In this document: positions 1 to 12,300 of the stretch, in pieces | Layout of the letters: each line of letters opens with the position of its first letter | How positions within the stretch are numbered: the stretch's first letter is position 1 | Origin: Tetradesmus obliquus | Taxonomy: Eukaryota; Chlorophyta; Chlorophyceae; Sphaeropleales; Scenedesmaceae | Length of the DNA: 64,000 nt | NCBI GenBank assembly: GCA_030272155.1 | Contig: CP126198.1 | Location: 496,001 to 560,000 of the forward strand | Reading direction: 5' to 3' | Made by a program: the position numbers and the translations under genes | The notes under the pieces: model-generated | The model's database searches: none | Seen by the model: the letters and a program-made list of their open reading frames with translations, nothing else | What the model was told of the DNA's origin: nothing

Positions 1-31
<31 letters not shown>
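1..31. repeat. CTG microsatellite
   Basis: An uninterrupted run of about ten CTG triplets at the window edge, just downstream of the proposed donor site of the last visible exon of the flavoprotein gene. Read on the minus strand it is CAG. Runs of this kind recur throughout the window in exons, where they code Gln, Ala, Ser or Leu, and in introns. Confidence 0.9.
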
Positions 32-32
<1 letters not shown>

Positions 33-60
33 GCCCGCCGTGCTGCGCCTGCCGCCGCAC

Positions 61-141
61 CTCTCTGCTGCTGTTGCTGGCAGGGAACCACTTGTTGGTC
101 TCCTGCTCCAGCTGCAGCTGCAGCCCCACATCAGACGACAG

Positions 142-179
<38 letters not shown>

Positions 180-2117
180 CAGCAGGAGCAGCAGAGAGGC
201 TGTTGGCATGTTCAGCAGTAATAACAGTCACTGCAGTACACCACAGAGTGGCATGCGGCAAGGATCTGCAGCAGCCCGCGACTGCCTGCTAGATGTCAGC
301 ACGCCGCTGGCGTTTGCTTTCCAACATGGCGATGCTAACAAAACTCAACCGTTAGCCCTGACAGTGATTACTGTCTGCTGGTGCAGCATTATCAAGGCAG
401 CTGGTGGGAATTGGTGCAGATGCTGGCCATGGGTTGAGGTGCTCTGCACATCTTCAATTGCGATTGCTACTGACAACACATAAAAAAAGTGCAGCAGGCA
501 CGGCACCTAAATGCCGGTTTGGAACGAACCAGACTCAGAGTATGTAACCGATTTGAACTGTGTCACAAACTGACAGAGTAACACCCGCACCAATCTTTAC
601 AGTCCTGCAGCGCCCAGCTGGCAAGCACCGCGCGCAGCGCGCCCCTGCTGCTGGCAGTGAAGAAATCAATGTTTGGGTCGGCAGCCAGCGGCAGCACGTT
701 GCAGCGGCTGCCGCCACTCATGAGAATCTTCTTGCCTGCCTCACGCGTGCGCTCCAGCACAGTGACCTGCACAGCAAGGAGTTGCATGCCATGTGTTATG
801 TCATGTGTGACGTTATGTATGTTTGAACGTGTGCATGAAGATCTTCTTGCCTGCCTCGCGCGTGCGCTCCAGCACAGTGACCTGCACAGCAAGGAGTTGC
901 ATGCCATGTGTTATGTCATGTGTGACGTTATGTATGTTTGAACGTGTGCATGAAAATCTTCTTGCCTGCCTCGCGCGTGCGCTCCAGCACAGTGACCTGT
1001 GCAGGCGAGGAGGTGCAGTGGTTTCTTGCGTGAAGTCAAGTGCAAAGATGTGTACAGCGGCTGATGCCACTCATAAGGATCTTCTTGCCTGCCTCGCGAG
1101 TGCGCTCCAGCACAATCACTTGCAGCGAGGTGTTACAAGTTGTTGACAGAGACGTTGCATGTGAGTGGATGCAAGCAGAATCGCAATACAGCTGACGCGG
1201 CCGACGGCTTTTTTCTTTCTTTTTTTCCAGGACATCGGTTGTGTGTTGTGTGCCGTTTGTAAGTTGTGTTAGAACATGTGCATGAGGATCTTCTTGCCTA
1301 CCTCGCGCGTGCGCTCCAGCACAGTCACCTGCTAGGCAAGGGATTGTATGCATGCAAGCGTGCTTGTGGTGTGTCATGGTATGTGTGCTTGGACTGTGCA
1401 TGGGGCCATGCTTGCCTGCCTCGCGCACACCACATGCAACATGCTGCTGTTGCTGTTGCTGCTGCTCCTAAAGGCAGTGGTCATGGCTCGCACCTTGGCC
1501 CCTGCCTGTGCTGCAAAGTAGGCAGCAGTCAGCCCAGTAGCACCGGCCCCTACCACCAGCACCTGCGCTGACGCTGCAGGCAGCACGCAGGGCAGGATGC
1601 ACACGGCAACTCAAATCCCTGTGTATAAATCATGTGAGTATTGGGACAACAAAATCACTAGGAAGGGCGAGTTCTGATTGCAGCACTAAACATCACGCAG
1701 CTGCAGCAGTACTGTTTGACAAGCTGCACACATTCTGCTAAGGACGAGATGACAACAAGTGACAACAAGTGACCTGTAAGCAGCATGCTCAGCAAGTTCA
1801 TGCTGAGCACCTGCTGCGCTATGATGATGGCTGTTGCAAAACCACAGATGGCGAATGTGGAGTGCGCAGGCACATGTGCGTCGTCGCAATCAGTCAACTG
1901 AAGCTCAGCTGTCGAGCAGCCTGCAGGTGTCACTCATGACACCGGCAGGACATTTACTGATTCAACAATGACGAAGCAGAGGCACGTGTGCCGCACCTGG
2001 CAGTGGGCTGCTCTTTGGGGCTGAATTAAAGCCTTCGCTGCTGCTGCTGCTTGCCCTGTGGCTTATATACCCACTGCTGCTCCCTCTGCCGTCGCTCCCT
2101 GCATGTCTGCTAGGTCC

Positions 2118-2152
<35 letters not shown>

Positions 2153-2248
2153 AGGGCGCTCTCTGGCTGGTTTGCTGCTGTTGCTGCTGCCCTTTGCCCC
2201 GGCTCGCAGGCCCACCCCGCCCCTGATCCTGCTGCCTGGCTGGGCCAG

Positions 2249-2284
<36 letters not shown>

Positions 2285-2507
2285 TGTTGCTGCCGCTATG
2301 GTTGTGCCGCGTGTTGCCTGTGCTACTGCTGCTGCCTCCTCTGCTTGTAGGCCTGCCAGCCAGGCACAATGTCAGCCTTTTACTATTGCTACTGCAGCCC
2401 GAGCAGCTTGCGAGGCTGATTTGAAGGCAGGAAACTTTGGGATGTGTTTGCCATGCTCTGCTGGCAGCCACAGCTGGCAGTGCGGCCCGAGTACTCTGCA
2501 GCAGCAT
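61..2507 (-). CDS. HI0933/YhiN-type FAD-dependent oxidoreductase (partial)
   Basis: Four exons fit in phase: 2507-1997, 1573-1494, 766-591 and 142-61; the gene continues past the left edge. Exon 1 starts at the first ATG and codes about 170 residues rich in Ser, Gln and Arg, with an N-terminus resembling an organelle transit peptide. Exon 2 codes the FAD-binding Rossmann motif VVGAGATGLTAAYFA. Exon 3 continues with VLERTREAGKKILMSGGSRC, the signature of HI0933-like flavoproteins (E. coli YhiN, BaiN/RdsA family). Exon 4 holds NKWFPASNSSRE, matching the family's conserved 'R-V-F-P-x-S' stretch. The family binds FAD and NAD(P); the substrate of the algal protein is unknown. Plastid or mitochondrial location is inferred from the leader only. 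The long intron between exons 2 and 3 is filled with partial copies of exon 3. The gene is divergent from the copper transporter. Confidence 0.82.
721..1335 (-). repeat. Tandem copies of the flavoprotein exon 3 head
   Basis: The acceptor and first ~45 bases of exon 3 (VTVLERTREAGKKI) occur five times: the intact exon (ending at 766) and copies near 838-882, 951-997, 1075-1120 and 1283-1332. A further weak remnant lies near 1408. The first two copies sit in ~115-bp units that are almost identical, including intron sequence; the others have diverged. Only the copy at 591-766 continues into a full exon. The extra copies lie upstream in transcript order, inside the intron. Confidence 0.88.
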
Positions 2508-3799
2508 GCTGCTGCTGGGTCTTCTTGTTGTTGTAAACCGCAGTTGCACAAACTGCTGCTTAACTACAGGGAGGGAAACGACACCTTCGTAATGGTGCTA
2601 GTACTGCTGCTAGTGCTGTTCCTGCTGTTGCTGCTGTTGCTGCTGCACATGGCACGTGTGCGGCTGTTGGAGACCTCGTTCAGTTGAAAAACTACAAAAC
2701 CAATGAACGTGCAGCGTAATTGCGAGCAGTAACGACTGGCGGGCTCCTGTTCCGGCACCGGTGGTCACCACAGGAATACAAAGCTGCGGTCTGTGCCGTT
2801 TCGATGATACATAAAGTTTCCAGGAACATGTTCTGCTGTCGGACACACACGAAGTTGCGGCAGGACGGGCCATCACACGCTATACCTAGCCCAGGCAGGT
2901 TCAGGGCAACAGGACTGTCAGTCCCCCATCAGATGGGTCCTTCAACGAATATGACACATACAAGGCTTGTGATCAATACTCTTGCTTGTTATGAACAGTT
3001 TGTTGCCACACATGTATGTAGCATCAGCTAATGCAGGGGTGTCAGTTCAGCCAAGGTATTCAGCTGTGCCGCAAGTGCCTGCCACACCCGACCCAAAGTC
3101 AAAGGCGGATACAGACTGGCCAAAAGTCAAAGGCGGATAAAGAATTCAGTGCGTATGCAAATTAAACACAAGCAGTGGATTGCAGCGTGTCCAATAAAGC
3201 AGCGCTGGCGCTCAGCGCCAGGCCGGTCACCAGCAGTGCTGGTGCAGGAGTTCCAAACTGCTGTGACAGCAAGGACTCCCACCCACACGCAGCAGCAACT
3301 CCATGTGACGACGTGTTCGTATGGTGCAGTATCATGCTGGTTTAGGAGGCTTGGGCGCTCCGCTGTTACTGCTTCAGTGCACGCACTAAAGCGTCACTGG
3401 GGCCTGCTAGCCTGGCTACAGCCCGCCCAGCTACAGCCAGTGCCCAGGTTCAGTAGCACGCAGCCGGGTTCACCCAAGACATGCTGTTCGTTCAACGCTC
3501 CAAAAAAAGCATTCTTCACATGACCGTTTCCGCCAGCTTCAGCATTACTGAGCACCGAGCTGACCACCGCACTACAGTCCTCCCGTGCAATAGGACAGTT
3601 TGGTCGGATGACACATTGCCCTCAGTAAGATGTACAGTTGACACCTGCATGACGTCTAGCAATATCTGCGGTCCTTAGCCGCTCACGCGGGCCGCCCTAG
3701 GCAACACAACAGACTGTGCAGATCAAGCAAACTGGCGAGATCCTATCGTGCTCCTTTGTGCTGAACTCAGCCTCAAGAACCATCAAACAAAACATCCGC
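2508..3799. other. Intergenic region between divergent genes
   Basis: This stretch separates the start codons of the flavoprotein (-) and copper transporter (+) genes and should hold both promoters and 5' UTRs. It contains a short direct repeat of a 'caaaggcggata' element (near 3100 and 3128). I see no convincing reading frame, RNA gene or clear TATA box. Confidence 0.5.
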
Positions 3800-6648
3800 A
3801 TGATCGTATTCAGAAGAATGCTCCTCGTGGCGCTCCTGGCGCTGTCAGTGACTGCGCAGCAGCAGCACAGTCTAGCCCTGCCCAAAGGTCCTACACCCGA
3901 CAGTTGCGTGACGAACCCGCTGCAATCCAATTGCACGAGCTTTACGTATCCTAGCCAGGACGCTGCAGCAGACCTGGGCAAGCTATGCAATGCCATGCAC
4001 TTCATGGCTTCCTGCAGTGTTGCAAAGGCATGCAATGCTTCAGGGGCAGGGCCAGATGGCAGCGGCGCTGGTGCAGCAAAGGTCAGCAGCAACAACCCAA
4101 ACATATGCAGCCCTTTGAACCAAGTGGCGACTGTATGCAAGCTGGACAAGGGCATGAGCCGGATGATGGGTGAGCAGCTGAGCAGCAGCTGGCATGGGAC
4201 TGCTTGCAGGAACATCTGTTGCCTAGGCTCTTGGTCTCTGCTAAGCATGCAGCGTGGCTCCGGCGGTGCAGCTGGGTTTCAGGGTTCAGATTTGAGAGGC
4301 AGGAGTGCTGAGGTTTAGGGCACATGCAGGCGCATGTGTTGGCATGGCGTACAGCAGCTGCTCATCATGAGTCATGTGGGGTGGTGATGCATGTGGTGGG
4401 GTGGGGTAATGTTGCTGGACCACGGGAGCCGATACTAGTTGCCCGTGCTCACCAGCAGTCGTTGGTAGTGGATCGTAGCATGTCTGGTTTTTCTGGGTGA
4501 TGGCGCAGCTGCATTACATCGAGCGGGCTGCAGCTGCTGGCCAGTCTTTTGTGCAACAGAAGAGTTTGTTCTGGCAGCTGCAGCTGGACGCTGCATGGGA
4601 TACTGACATATGTGCTGTGTGTGCTGCTGCTGCTCTCTTTCTCTTTCTTGCAGGATGCACCAACTACAACACCATGTGTGTGGCAGGCAGCAAGGTGAGG
4701 CTGCAGGCACACCACAGGCCCCAGATTGGTGCTGGGTCCTGCGCCGCTGTCTTTTTTAACTGGTGAATGGCTGCATAGTGTCAAGGCCGTTGCAGCAGCA
4801 GCAGCAGCGCTAGCATCTTTGCGTTGTGTGAAGCGGTTTCACAGCAAGGCCCAGCAGCCTGCTGAGTACAGCAGTGATGCAGAAGGATGCGTTTAGCAGC
4901 AGCAATGTGTGCTTGCATGTGCGCGTGTTCACTTGCAGCAGTAATGGCAGCTGCGTCAATGACAGCATTGTTGCAGCGCCCTCTTGTACCCTATTCACGG
5001 CACTGACACTACCTTGCCGGTTGCTGCTGCTGCCCCTGATTCACCCGCAACCTGCTGTGCTGCAGGTGCCGCAGTGCAGCAGCTTGCCAGGCCTGCAGGA
5101 CATTCCCACCTCAGAAACAGTCAACAAGCAGGTGCGGCTCATCACATGCACACCAGAGCTGTTTAGTCCACGCAAGCAGCCGCAGCAATTGCACTTGTAG
5201 CCATGCGTGCATGCTTTATGTCCCCTCCAAGCAACCGCCTCCCAACCTTGCTCTACAATCATTTGTGCACTGGTTTCATCTACTGATGAGGGTCCAATGC
5301 TTTCCTCCATACTGGTGTCTATGTCTATGTTGCCGCTGATGCTGCAGGTGCGGTCGATATGTGAGGAGATGTCCATGGACGGCTGTGAGCGCTGCATGCC
5401 CAGCTGGGCCGCGGGCCGCACCTGGGCCGACTGCGACCTGCTGGACACCTACGGCCTGCTGTGCTACGCCATGCCGGGTGGGTTGATGTAGCTTGAAATC
5501 CTGCAAAGCCTGCAGTCACAATCTATCTGCCTCGCCAGCTTCAGTGGGGTTGCTGCAGAAGCAGCTGCTGCAAGTCTTGTTGTGCTACGGTATGCCGGGT
5601 GCGCTGCTGCAGCGCCTTTCGAGATGGGTTTGTCGGCAAGGGCTGGCTAATGCATGTAAGGCCTTGCGCCTGCAACTTCATGCAGCCAGCCAGCATTTTC
5701 AGCAGCAGGTTGGTTGCTGAAGTGTCTGCTGCTGCTGCTGCTGCTGTTGCATCGCTTGCTGCAGAGATGCCGCAGTGCTCCGACTGGCACGCCATGTGCA
5801 AGGCAGACCCCTCGCTGCTGTTCTGCCACGGCGCCGGCGGCGACAGCGGCGGCAGCGGCGGCTCCACTGCTGGCCCAGTCATGAAAATGTACTTTTTCGA
5901 GGAGCTCCCCTTCTACCTGCTGTTCAAGCAGTGGACACCCCGCACCAATACTGATCTGGCGGGCGCCTGGGTGGCAATCTTCGCACTAGGGCTGCTGTAT
6001 GAGCTGCTGCAGATGCTGTATGGCAGGTTTGAAGCGAAGTTTTGGGCTCGGCGAGCTGCGATGCACAGCAGCGGCGGCTGTGGGCTGGCGCCCGTGCCGC
6101 ACGATGTTGAGGGAGGGCATGGGTATGGCAGTGGCAGGCCGCTAGGGGAGGGCGTGGATAGTGAGCAGAATGGTGTTGCACTCACAGTGGCGCTGACTGA
6201 TACGGCACCTGCCTGCAAAGGCTGCTGTAGCGGCGGTGATAGCCACGATGTTGTATCGATAGAGACAGCTAGCACTGCTGCGGCTGTGAATGTGCCGTTG
6301 CAGCAGTCAGCGACTGGCAAGCTGGTAGGCAGCAGCGGCGGCGGGGCTTGCTGCAGGAGCAGTAAGAGCAAAGCGGGCTGCTGGGGTGGTGCTGGCAGCA
6401 GGTTAGCAGCCAGATCAGGCTCATACTTCCAGCCTGATCTGCTGATGATGGATCTGGCGCGGGGCGTGTCGCGCTTTGTGCTTGCAGGAATCGCATACTT
6501 GCTGATGCTGGCGGCGATGTCGTACCATGTTGCGATATTCTTCGCGGTCATTGCGGGCGTGGGTGTAGGCAGCACGCTGTTTGGCCGCTGGCGGTTTAGC
6601 TCGGGCACTGCTGAGGGCTACAGCCACTGCGGCTGCGGCTCCAGCTGA
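3800..6648 (+). CDS. CTR-type (SLC31) copper transporter with Cys/Met-rich ectodomain
   Basis: Five phase-consistent exons (3800-4169, 4654-4694, 5066-5131, 5348-5477, 5765-6648) give about 496 residues. The start was chosen because it places a signal peptide (RRMLLVALLALSVTAQ) at the N-terminus. The ectodomain carries repeated Cys/Met clusters (CNAMHFMASC, MSRMM, CEEMSMDGCERCM), as in Chlamydomonas CTR proteins. Next come MKMYFF and membrane segment 1 (~254-275). Segment 2 (~433-453) contains MLAAM, the MxxxM copper-relay motif. Segment 3 (~457-478) contains GVGVG, the family's GxxxG packing motif. The protein should import Cu(I) at the plasma membrane or a vesicle as a trimer. The loop between segments 1 and 2 is about 155 residues, far longer than usual, and Gly/Ser/Cys-rich. 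The product ends with a CGCGSS tail. Domain assignment is firm; the substrate is inferred from the family. Confidence 0.88.
5578..5610 (+). repeat. Short copy of a CTR exon tail in the intron
   Basis: The sequence near 5578-5605 repeats the end of exon 4 (near 5458-5480: tgtgctacg..atgccgggtg) about 120 bases downstream, including the donor. It is a short example of the junction-spanning duplications seen in other genes here. Confidence 0.6.
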
Positions 6649-6790
6649 GCAGCAGCAGCAGCAGCAGACTGAGGATTGAAGCGGCCTGAAGCAGCAAGAA
6701 CTGCTACCTGTTACTTGTAAATTGCGGCTGCGGCTCAAGCTGAGCAGCAGCAGCAACAGCAGCAGACTGAAGCTTCAGGAACTGTCATCT
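6628..6790 (+). repeat. Tandem duplication of the CTR gene 3' end
   Basis: The last coding bases, stop codon and early 3' UTR (CGGCTGCGGCTC..GAGCAGCAGC..) recur about 98 bases downstream at roughly 6723-6785, followed by a second copy of the 'ctgttacttgtaa' type sequence. The first copy terminates the reading frame, so the second is untranslated. Confidence 0.75.
6716..6720 (+). terminator. TGTAA poly(A) signal of the CTR gene
   Basis: TGTAA lies about 68 bases after the stop codon. TGTAA is the usual green-algal polyadenylation signal. It falls at the end of the first copy of the duplicated 3' region. Confidence 0.6.
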
Positions 6791-6904
6791 GTTATTTGTA
6801 GATGTACTGTACACTGCTGTGGTGTTCTGGGGCGTGGGATGTGTGCATGTAGCGGCAGCGATAGAAGTAGGAGCTTTCTGAGGCAGCCACAGGCCGTGTG
6901 GTGG

Positions 6905-6948
<44 letters not shown>

Positions 6949-8085
6949 CTGGTTTCTGTGTCAGTCTGTTGTATGCTTGTGGGACGCGTGTTGTTTTTGG
7001 GCCATCCACTGAAAGTGATGGATCATGCATGTGAAGTGAACGGTCTTACGTGGTGGTCGTACCGGCATGCTGGGTTGAAAATGCCAGCAGCTCTTCCCGA
7101 ATACAGCCGGGCCACTCGCGCCAGCTGTCAACACTAGCTAGTGTTTTGCGTGGTCAGCTGCTGCTGTAGGTTGGCTTGATGGCTGTGCTGGCTACCGACC
7201 TGCACGTCAGGCAGGGCCCATGTGCTGTGTATGAGAATCTGTACATTGATGTGTAGCCAGTAGCTGTCTTGTTTGGTTCTGTTGGCAAAAGTTCAGTTCT
7301 GATTGGGTTGGTTGGTTGGGGCTTGCCTTGTGTGGATGCAATGGGGCATGCATGTCAACTTTAACTTGATGATGATGATGTACCCCGGCCGACTTGCAAC
7401 AGCAGCATAAACTCCTCCTCTGTCACAGCAGCAGCCGTCCCTGCTCGTCCCATCACAACGCGGAGGCAACACACATGCAGCATGCAACAGGAGAATAGCA
7501 ACCCTGCACACGTTCGTTCAAAACCATCCATGGGGCGTGCAACTGACAGCCTGGCATACAGGTTTGTGCTACCGCTGCGCCTCAAAATTGTAATGCAGCG
7601 CAGCCAGCCCATGTCTCAACTTCAAACTGCACCAAGGCGCAACAGCACTGTGCAACTTCACCAGGCTTCTGCCACAGATGCTCTCAGCGCCCACAATTGG
7701 CACTGTCGCTGATGCATCAAAAATGGCCTCACTGAACAGCAGCTGCATAACTTATTATTAGCTCGGAGCTGCGTTGGCAGCACAACGTCCTTTGCAAAAG
7801 GGAATAGAAAAAGTGCGCTGTCATGAATAACAACATCAAGTGCCGAGATCGTGCACATGCATGTATGGCCCTGCAACTCAAGGGCTGTATGCGGAGGCAA
7901 CACAACTGCAGCGGCCTGCGCACTGCCAACTCGCTGCAAATGCATGCATATGCATGCAGAGAGAGGAGTCAACCGGCAGGCGAAAGACAGCATGACACTG
8001 ATGTGGCACATCATTGCTGCACTCCCAGTATCACCAGGTGCCCCAATCGGCAACAGCTCTGATGTGCCTTGTCTGATTGCATTGT
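6791..8085. other. Intergenic region between convergent CTR and FZL genes
   Basis: No gene is recognised. A minus-strand open stretch at about 7380-7460 (AAAVTEEEFMLLLQVGRG) has coding-like codon use and could be the last exon of FZL, but no phase chain proves it. An 18-base perfect palindrome (tgcatgcatatgcatgca) sits at 7941-7958. Confidence 0.4.
6905..6947. repeat. GT dinucleotide microsatellite
   Basis: About twenty uninterrupted GT units in the 3' flank of the CTR gene. Confidence 0.95.
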
Positions 8086-8219
8086 CTCAGATTGTATCAG
8101 AACGACCACCCTCCAATACTGCAGTCAATGCGCTCCGAGACGGGAGCCTGCAGCAGCCTGTTGCAGGAGGGTGCACTGCTGCTGCCGCTGCCTGCTGCAA
8201 CATCAGCTGCATCCGCTGC

Positions 8220-9370
8220 AGCTGTGCCGCGCGCTTCTGCATTGCCTGAAGCGTCTGTAGAAAGATGGAAGCCGCGCCCAAGCTTCCATCTACCTTCTCT
8301 GCTGCCTGTGCACGCCTCACAGGGCTGCGGCGCTGCCAGCTGCAGCTGCAGGTGTTGTGTGTGCATCACCCACGTTGCTGCAGGTTGGCGGTGCGCTTCT
8401 CCATCGCGCGTAGGTGCAACAGTACGGCCTCTGCCAGCTGCGCTCGCCGCACCTCGCTGGCCTGCAGCTGCTGCAGCTGCCGCAGGGTTCAATATTCTGC
8501 CTACTACAGGTTGTCGGTGCACTTCTGCACTGCTTGCAGCGCCTCTGCCAGCTCGCCTGCAGCTGCTGCAGCTGCTGCAGGGTTCAATACCCATCAAGTG
8601 TGCCTATTGCAGGTTTGCGGTGCGCTTCTCCATGACCTGCAGCGCCTCTGCCAGCTGCGCGCGGCGCGCCTCGCTGGCCTGCAGCTGCTGCAGCTGCAGC
8701 AGAGCTCAACATTCTGCCTACTGCAGGTTCTGCACTGCTTGCAGCGCCTCTGCCAGCTGGCCTGCAGCTGCTGCAGCTGCCGCAGGGTTCGATATTCAGC
8801 AACGTCCGCCTACTGCAGGTTTGCGGTGCGCTTCTCCATGACCTGCAGCGCCTCTGCCAGCTGCGCGCGGCGCGCCTCGCTGGCCTACAGCTGCTGCAGC
8901 TGCAGCAGAGCTCAACATTCTGCCTACTGCAGGTTCTGCACTGCTTGCAGCGCCTCTGCCAGCTGGCCTGCAGCTGCTGCAGCTGCCGCAGGGTTCGATA
9001 TTCAGCAACGTCCGCCTACTGCAGGTTTGCGGTGCGCTTCTCCATCGCTTGCAGCGCCTCTGCCAGCTGTGCGCGGCGCGCCTCGCTAGCCTGCAGCTGC
9101 TGCAGCCGCATAGTTCAGTATTCTGCCTACTGCAGGTTGGCGGTGCGCTTCTGCACTGCTTGCAGCGCCTCTGCCAGCTGGCCTGCAGCTGCTGCAAGTC
9201 CGCCTACTGCAGGTTTGCGGTGTGCTTCTCCATGGCTTGCAGCTCCTCTGCCAGCTGTGTCCTTAGCTTCAGCTGCAACCGCAGGTGATCAAACCTCATT
9301 ACTGCAGGTTGGCAGTGCGCTTCTCCATTACTTGCAACGCCTCTGCCAGCTGTGCTCTGCGGGCCTCGCT
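8220..9370 (-). repeat. FZL last-exon tail array (coiled coil)
   Basis: The end of the exon at 9469-9303, coding AEALQ.MEKRTANLQ, is repeated about ten times at roughly 100-bp spacing down to about 8220. Copies alternate between two subtypes (ARRASLA.. and a shorter one) and most keep the CTGCAGTAGG donor-like end. Some also carry a preceding acceptor, so a few could work as cassette exons adding heptads; the intact copy is the one at 9303-9469. Confidence 0.85.
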
Positions 9371-12300
9371 GGCCTGCAGCTGCTGCAGCTGCGCCTGCCA
9401 GGCTGCCTCTAGGGGCGCCACCTGCTGCAGCACCTGCGAGGTGGTGGCCTCCACTGCCGTATCAGACTCCTGCACGGCACACACTATTGCAGGCAGTTTA
9501 GGAATATAAACGACAGGGAGCCAGCTGCCCTGCAGAAGAAAGCTACTTGCTGCAGCACCTGCAACGTGGCGGCCTCCACTGCGGCATCAGACTCCTGCAA
9601 CAGCACACAGAGCCGCACGAGGATGATTACATGTGCGTGGATGGATGCATACTGACGCCCTGCAACAGGGGAGCCGCCTGCTGCAGCACCTGCGAGGTGG
9701 CAGCCTCAACTGCGGCATGAGACTCCTGCAACAGCACATAGAGCCGCACGAGGATGAGAACACATACGCACATAAAACAGACAGATGCCTTGCAGCAGGG
9801 GAGCCACTTGCTGCAGCACCTGCGATGCGGCGGCCTCCACTGCGGCATCAGACTCCTGCAACAGCACACAGAGCCGCACGAGGATGATTACATGTGCGTG
9901 GATGGAAGCACACTGACGCCCTGCAGCAGGGGAGCCACTTGCTGCAGCACCTGCGAGGTGGCGGCCTCCACTGCCACATCGGATTCCTGCACAGCACATA
10001 GTGACACAGCCAGGAACAAATGAGGCCCGAGAATGAGGCGCTGAAATGAAGAGGACGCATGATGACGACGCTGACGAAGGAACGTGGTGGACCAGCAGCA
10101 GTTGCGCGCCGACACAAAATCGCGACCCTGCCTACCTTGCTCTCACTCTCCCCCTAGACATGCAGTCTACTGCTCTCAGTACTACCCAACTCGCGCACCC
10201 GCGCCATTGCTGTTGCCACGCTGTCGGCAAGTTGCTGACACACCGCCACCTCTTCCCCGCGCCCGGGACCCTTTTGTTGTAAGCAGCAAAAGCAGCTCAA
10301 ACCTCACCTCAGCCATCGCAGTAATAACGCTGTCCGCAAAGTTGCCCGCCACGCGTGCCACCTTGCCCTTGACGTCAGCCCAGCAGTTGCGAGTCACATG
10401 CAGCTCACCCAACCTGATGCCCTTTGCTTCGCTGCTGTGCCAGCCGCACACAAAAACAAACACCACTGCATCCTCTTGCTTCCAACATTCCAAATACAAC
10501 AGGAACGCACCTCCGCCATCGCAGTAGTAACGCTGTCGGCAAAGTTGCCCGCCACGCGTGCCACCTTTCCTTTGATGTCAGCACGCTTCAGTGGCAGGTT
10601 GAGCACAGCCACATAGCTGGCCAGGCCTGCTACAGTAAGCGCTAGCAAGTCTTCGAGGCCGCCCTTCAGCCAGCTGGCCGCAAGCAGGCCCAGACCCTGG
10701 GCACCTGTTACATGACGTGTTATGTAACATGCAGTGGTTGTTAGTTTCAGGCAGTGTGTACCACGTAGCTGGCCAGCCCTGCTACAGTCAGCGCTACAGT
10801 CTACGAGCCCGCCCTTGAGCCAGCTGGCGGCCAGCAGGCCAAGTCCCTGGGCACCTGAACGTGTTATAGATCAGGTTTGACAATGTTGGTTTTGTGATTG
10901 AGCACTGCCAGATAGCTGGCCAGGCCTGCTACAGTCAGCGCCAGCAAGTCTTCGAGCCCGCCCTTGAGCCAGCTGGCCGCAAGCAGGCCCAGACCCTGGG
11001 CACCTGTTACGTAACATGTTACAACATGTAGTGGTTTGTTAGGCACTGTGTGCAGCGCAGCGCAACAGGTTTGCCACCGTCCCTACCACATGACATGACC
11101 GTAACGTGCTTTAAACGTTGGGTATCACAGAAGCACCATATTGCCACAATGGATGGCAGGATAAAGTAGGACTGGCTAATGTCAGCAGGGCAGAGATAGC
11201 ACAGCAGGCTGATTAAGCATTAGTAGCTGTCTGCACACAGCAAGTCCGTTGTTGAGTCCGAACCCTGACCATAGCGCAGCACGAGCCTGCTGTTGCTTCA
11301 ATTGCCTCCCGCAGCTTCACTTCAAGCAGCATGCGCGCAGCATCAAGCTCTGTTCTACGCTCAAATCTAGACCTAGAAAAAATCCCTAGATCCTCCAACC
11401 GTTCACCATCTGACCTGCTGCTGACCCCGGAGTCCCCAAAAACACTTCCCGCAGCTCTTCCTCCAGCAGCATGCTTGCAGCATCAGGCATTGTTGTACCT
11501 CAACTGTAACCCTTGTGTAACCAAGCTCTGACCCCTCAACCATCTCACCTGCAGGCGAGCCTGCCGTCCCCAAAAATGCTTCCCGCAGCTCCTCTTCCAT
11601 CAGCATGCGTGCAGCAACAAGCCTTATGCTTTACAGTCACATCCTCCAAAACCTCAGCCCTAGAGCCTACACCCTAAACCGCACCTGCTGCTGAACCCGC
11701 TGTCCCCAAAAACGCTTCCCGCAGCTCTTCCTCCAGCAGCATGCGCGCAGCATCAGGCTTGAAGTCCGCAACAGCAGCAAGAGACCTGCTGCCAGCAGCA
11801 GCAGCAGCCATAGCAGCAGCAGCTGCATCACTGCTCGCCAGAGCTGCGCTGCTGCCGCTGCCGGCAGTCTCAGGTGGGCTGCTGCCGTTGCTGCTGCTGG
11901 ATGTGGCTTGCTGCTGCTTGGAGTTGCTGCTGCTGCTGCTGCCGGGCATGCGGTGCTGCTGCAGGTATGAGGCGTAGTAGTCGAGCTGGTTGCTGCAGTT
12001 GGTGGCCAGCCAAGCCGCATGCTCAGCCACCTGCATATTTGAGAAAGGGGCACCAGGAGCAGCAGCAGTGGCAGCAGCAGCAGGTGCAACCGATATTGTC
12101 AGTGTGTGAAGCTGGTTGCTGCAGTTGGTGGCCAGCCATGCGGCATGCTCTGCGACCTGGAAGAAATGACACCAGCAGGAGCAACAGCGGTGGCAGCAGG
12201 TGCCCAAAATCAGTTGTCAATGCGTCCAGCAGGCAGTACCATATATGCCTGGTGAACCAAACGGCATGATCTACGGCCTGCTGCTGCATAACAAACAGAT

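Noticed and set aside
721-1335. Partial exon copies as separate pseudogenes
   Set aside because: They contain only 40-100 exon bases plus adjoining intron in tandem, so they are local junction duplications and not copies of a gene.
7380-7612. Minus-strand frame with VTEEEFMLLLQVGRG as the last FZL exon
   Set aside because: Plausible composition, but phase with the preceding exon could not be shown and 0.7 kb or more of unexplained sequence intervenes.
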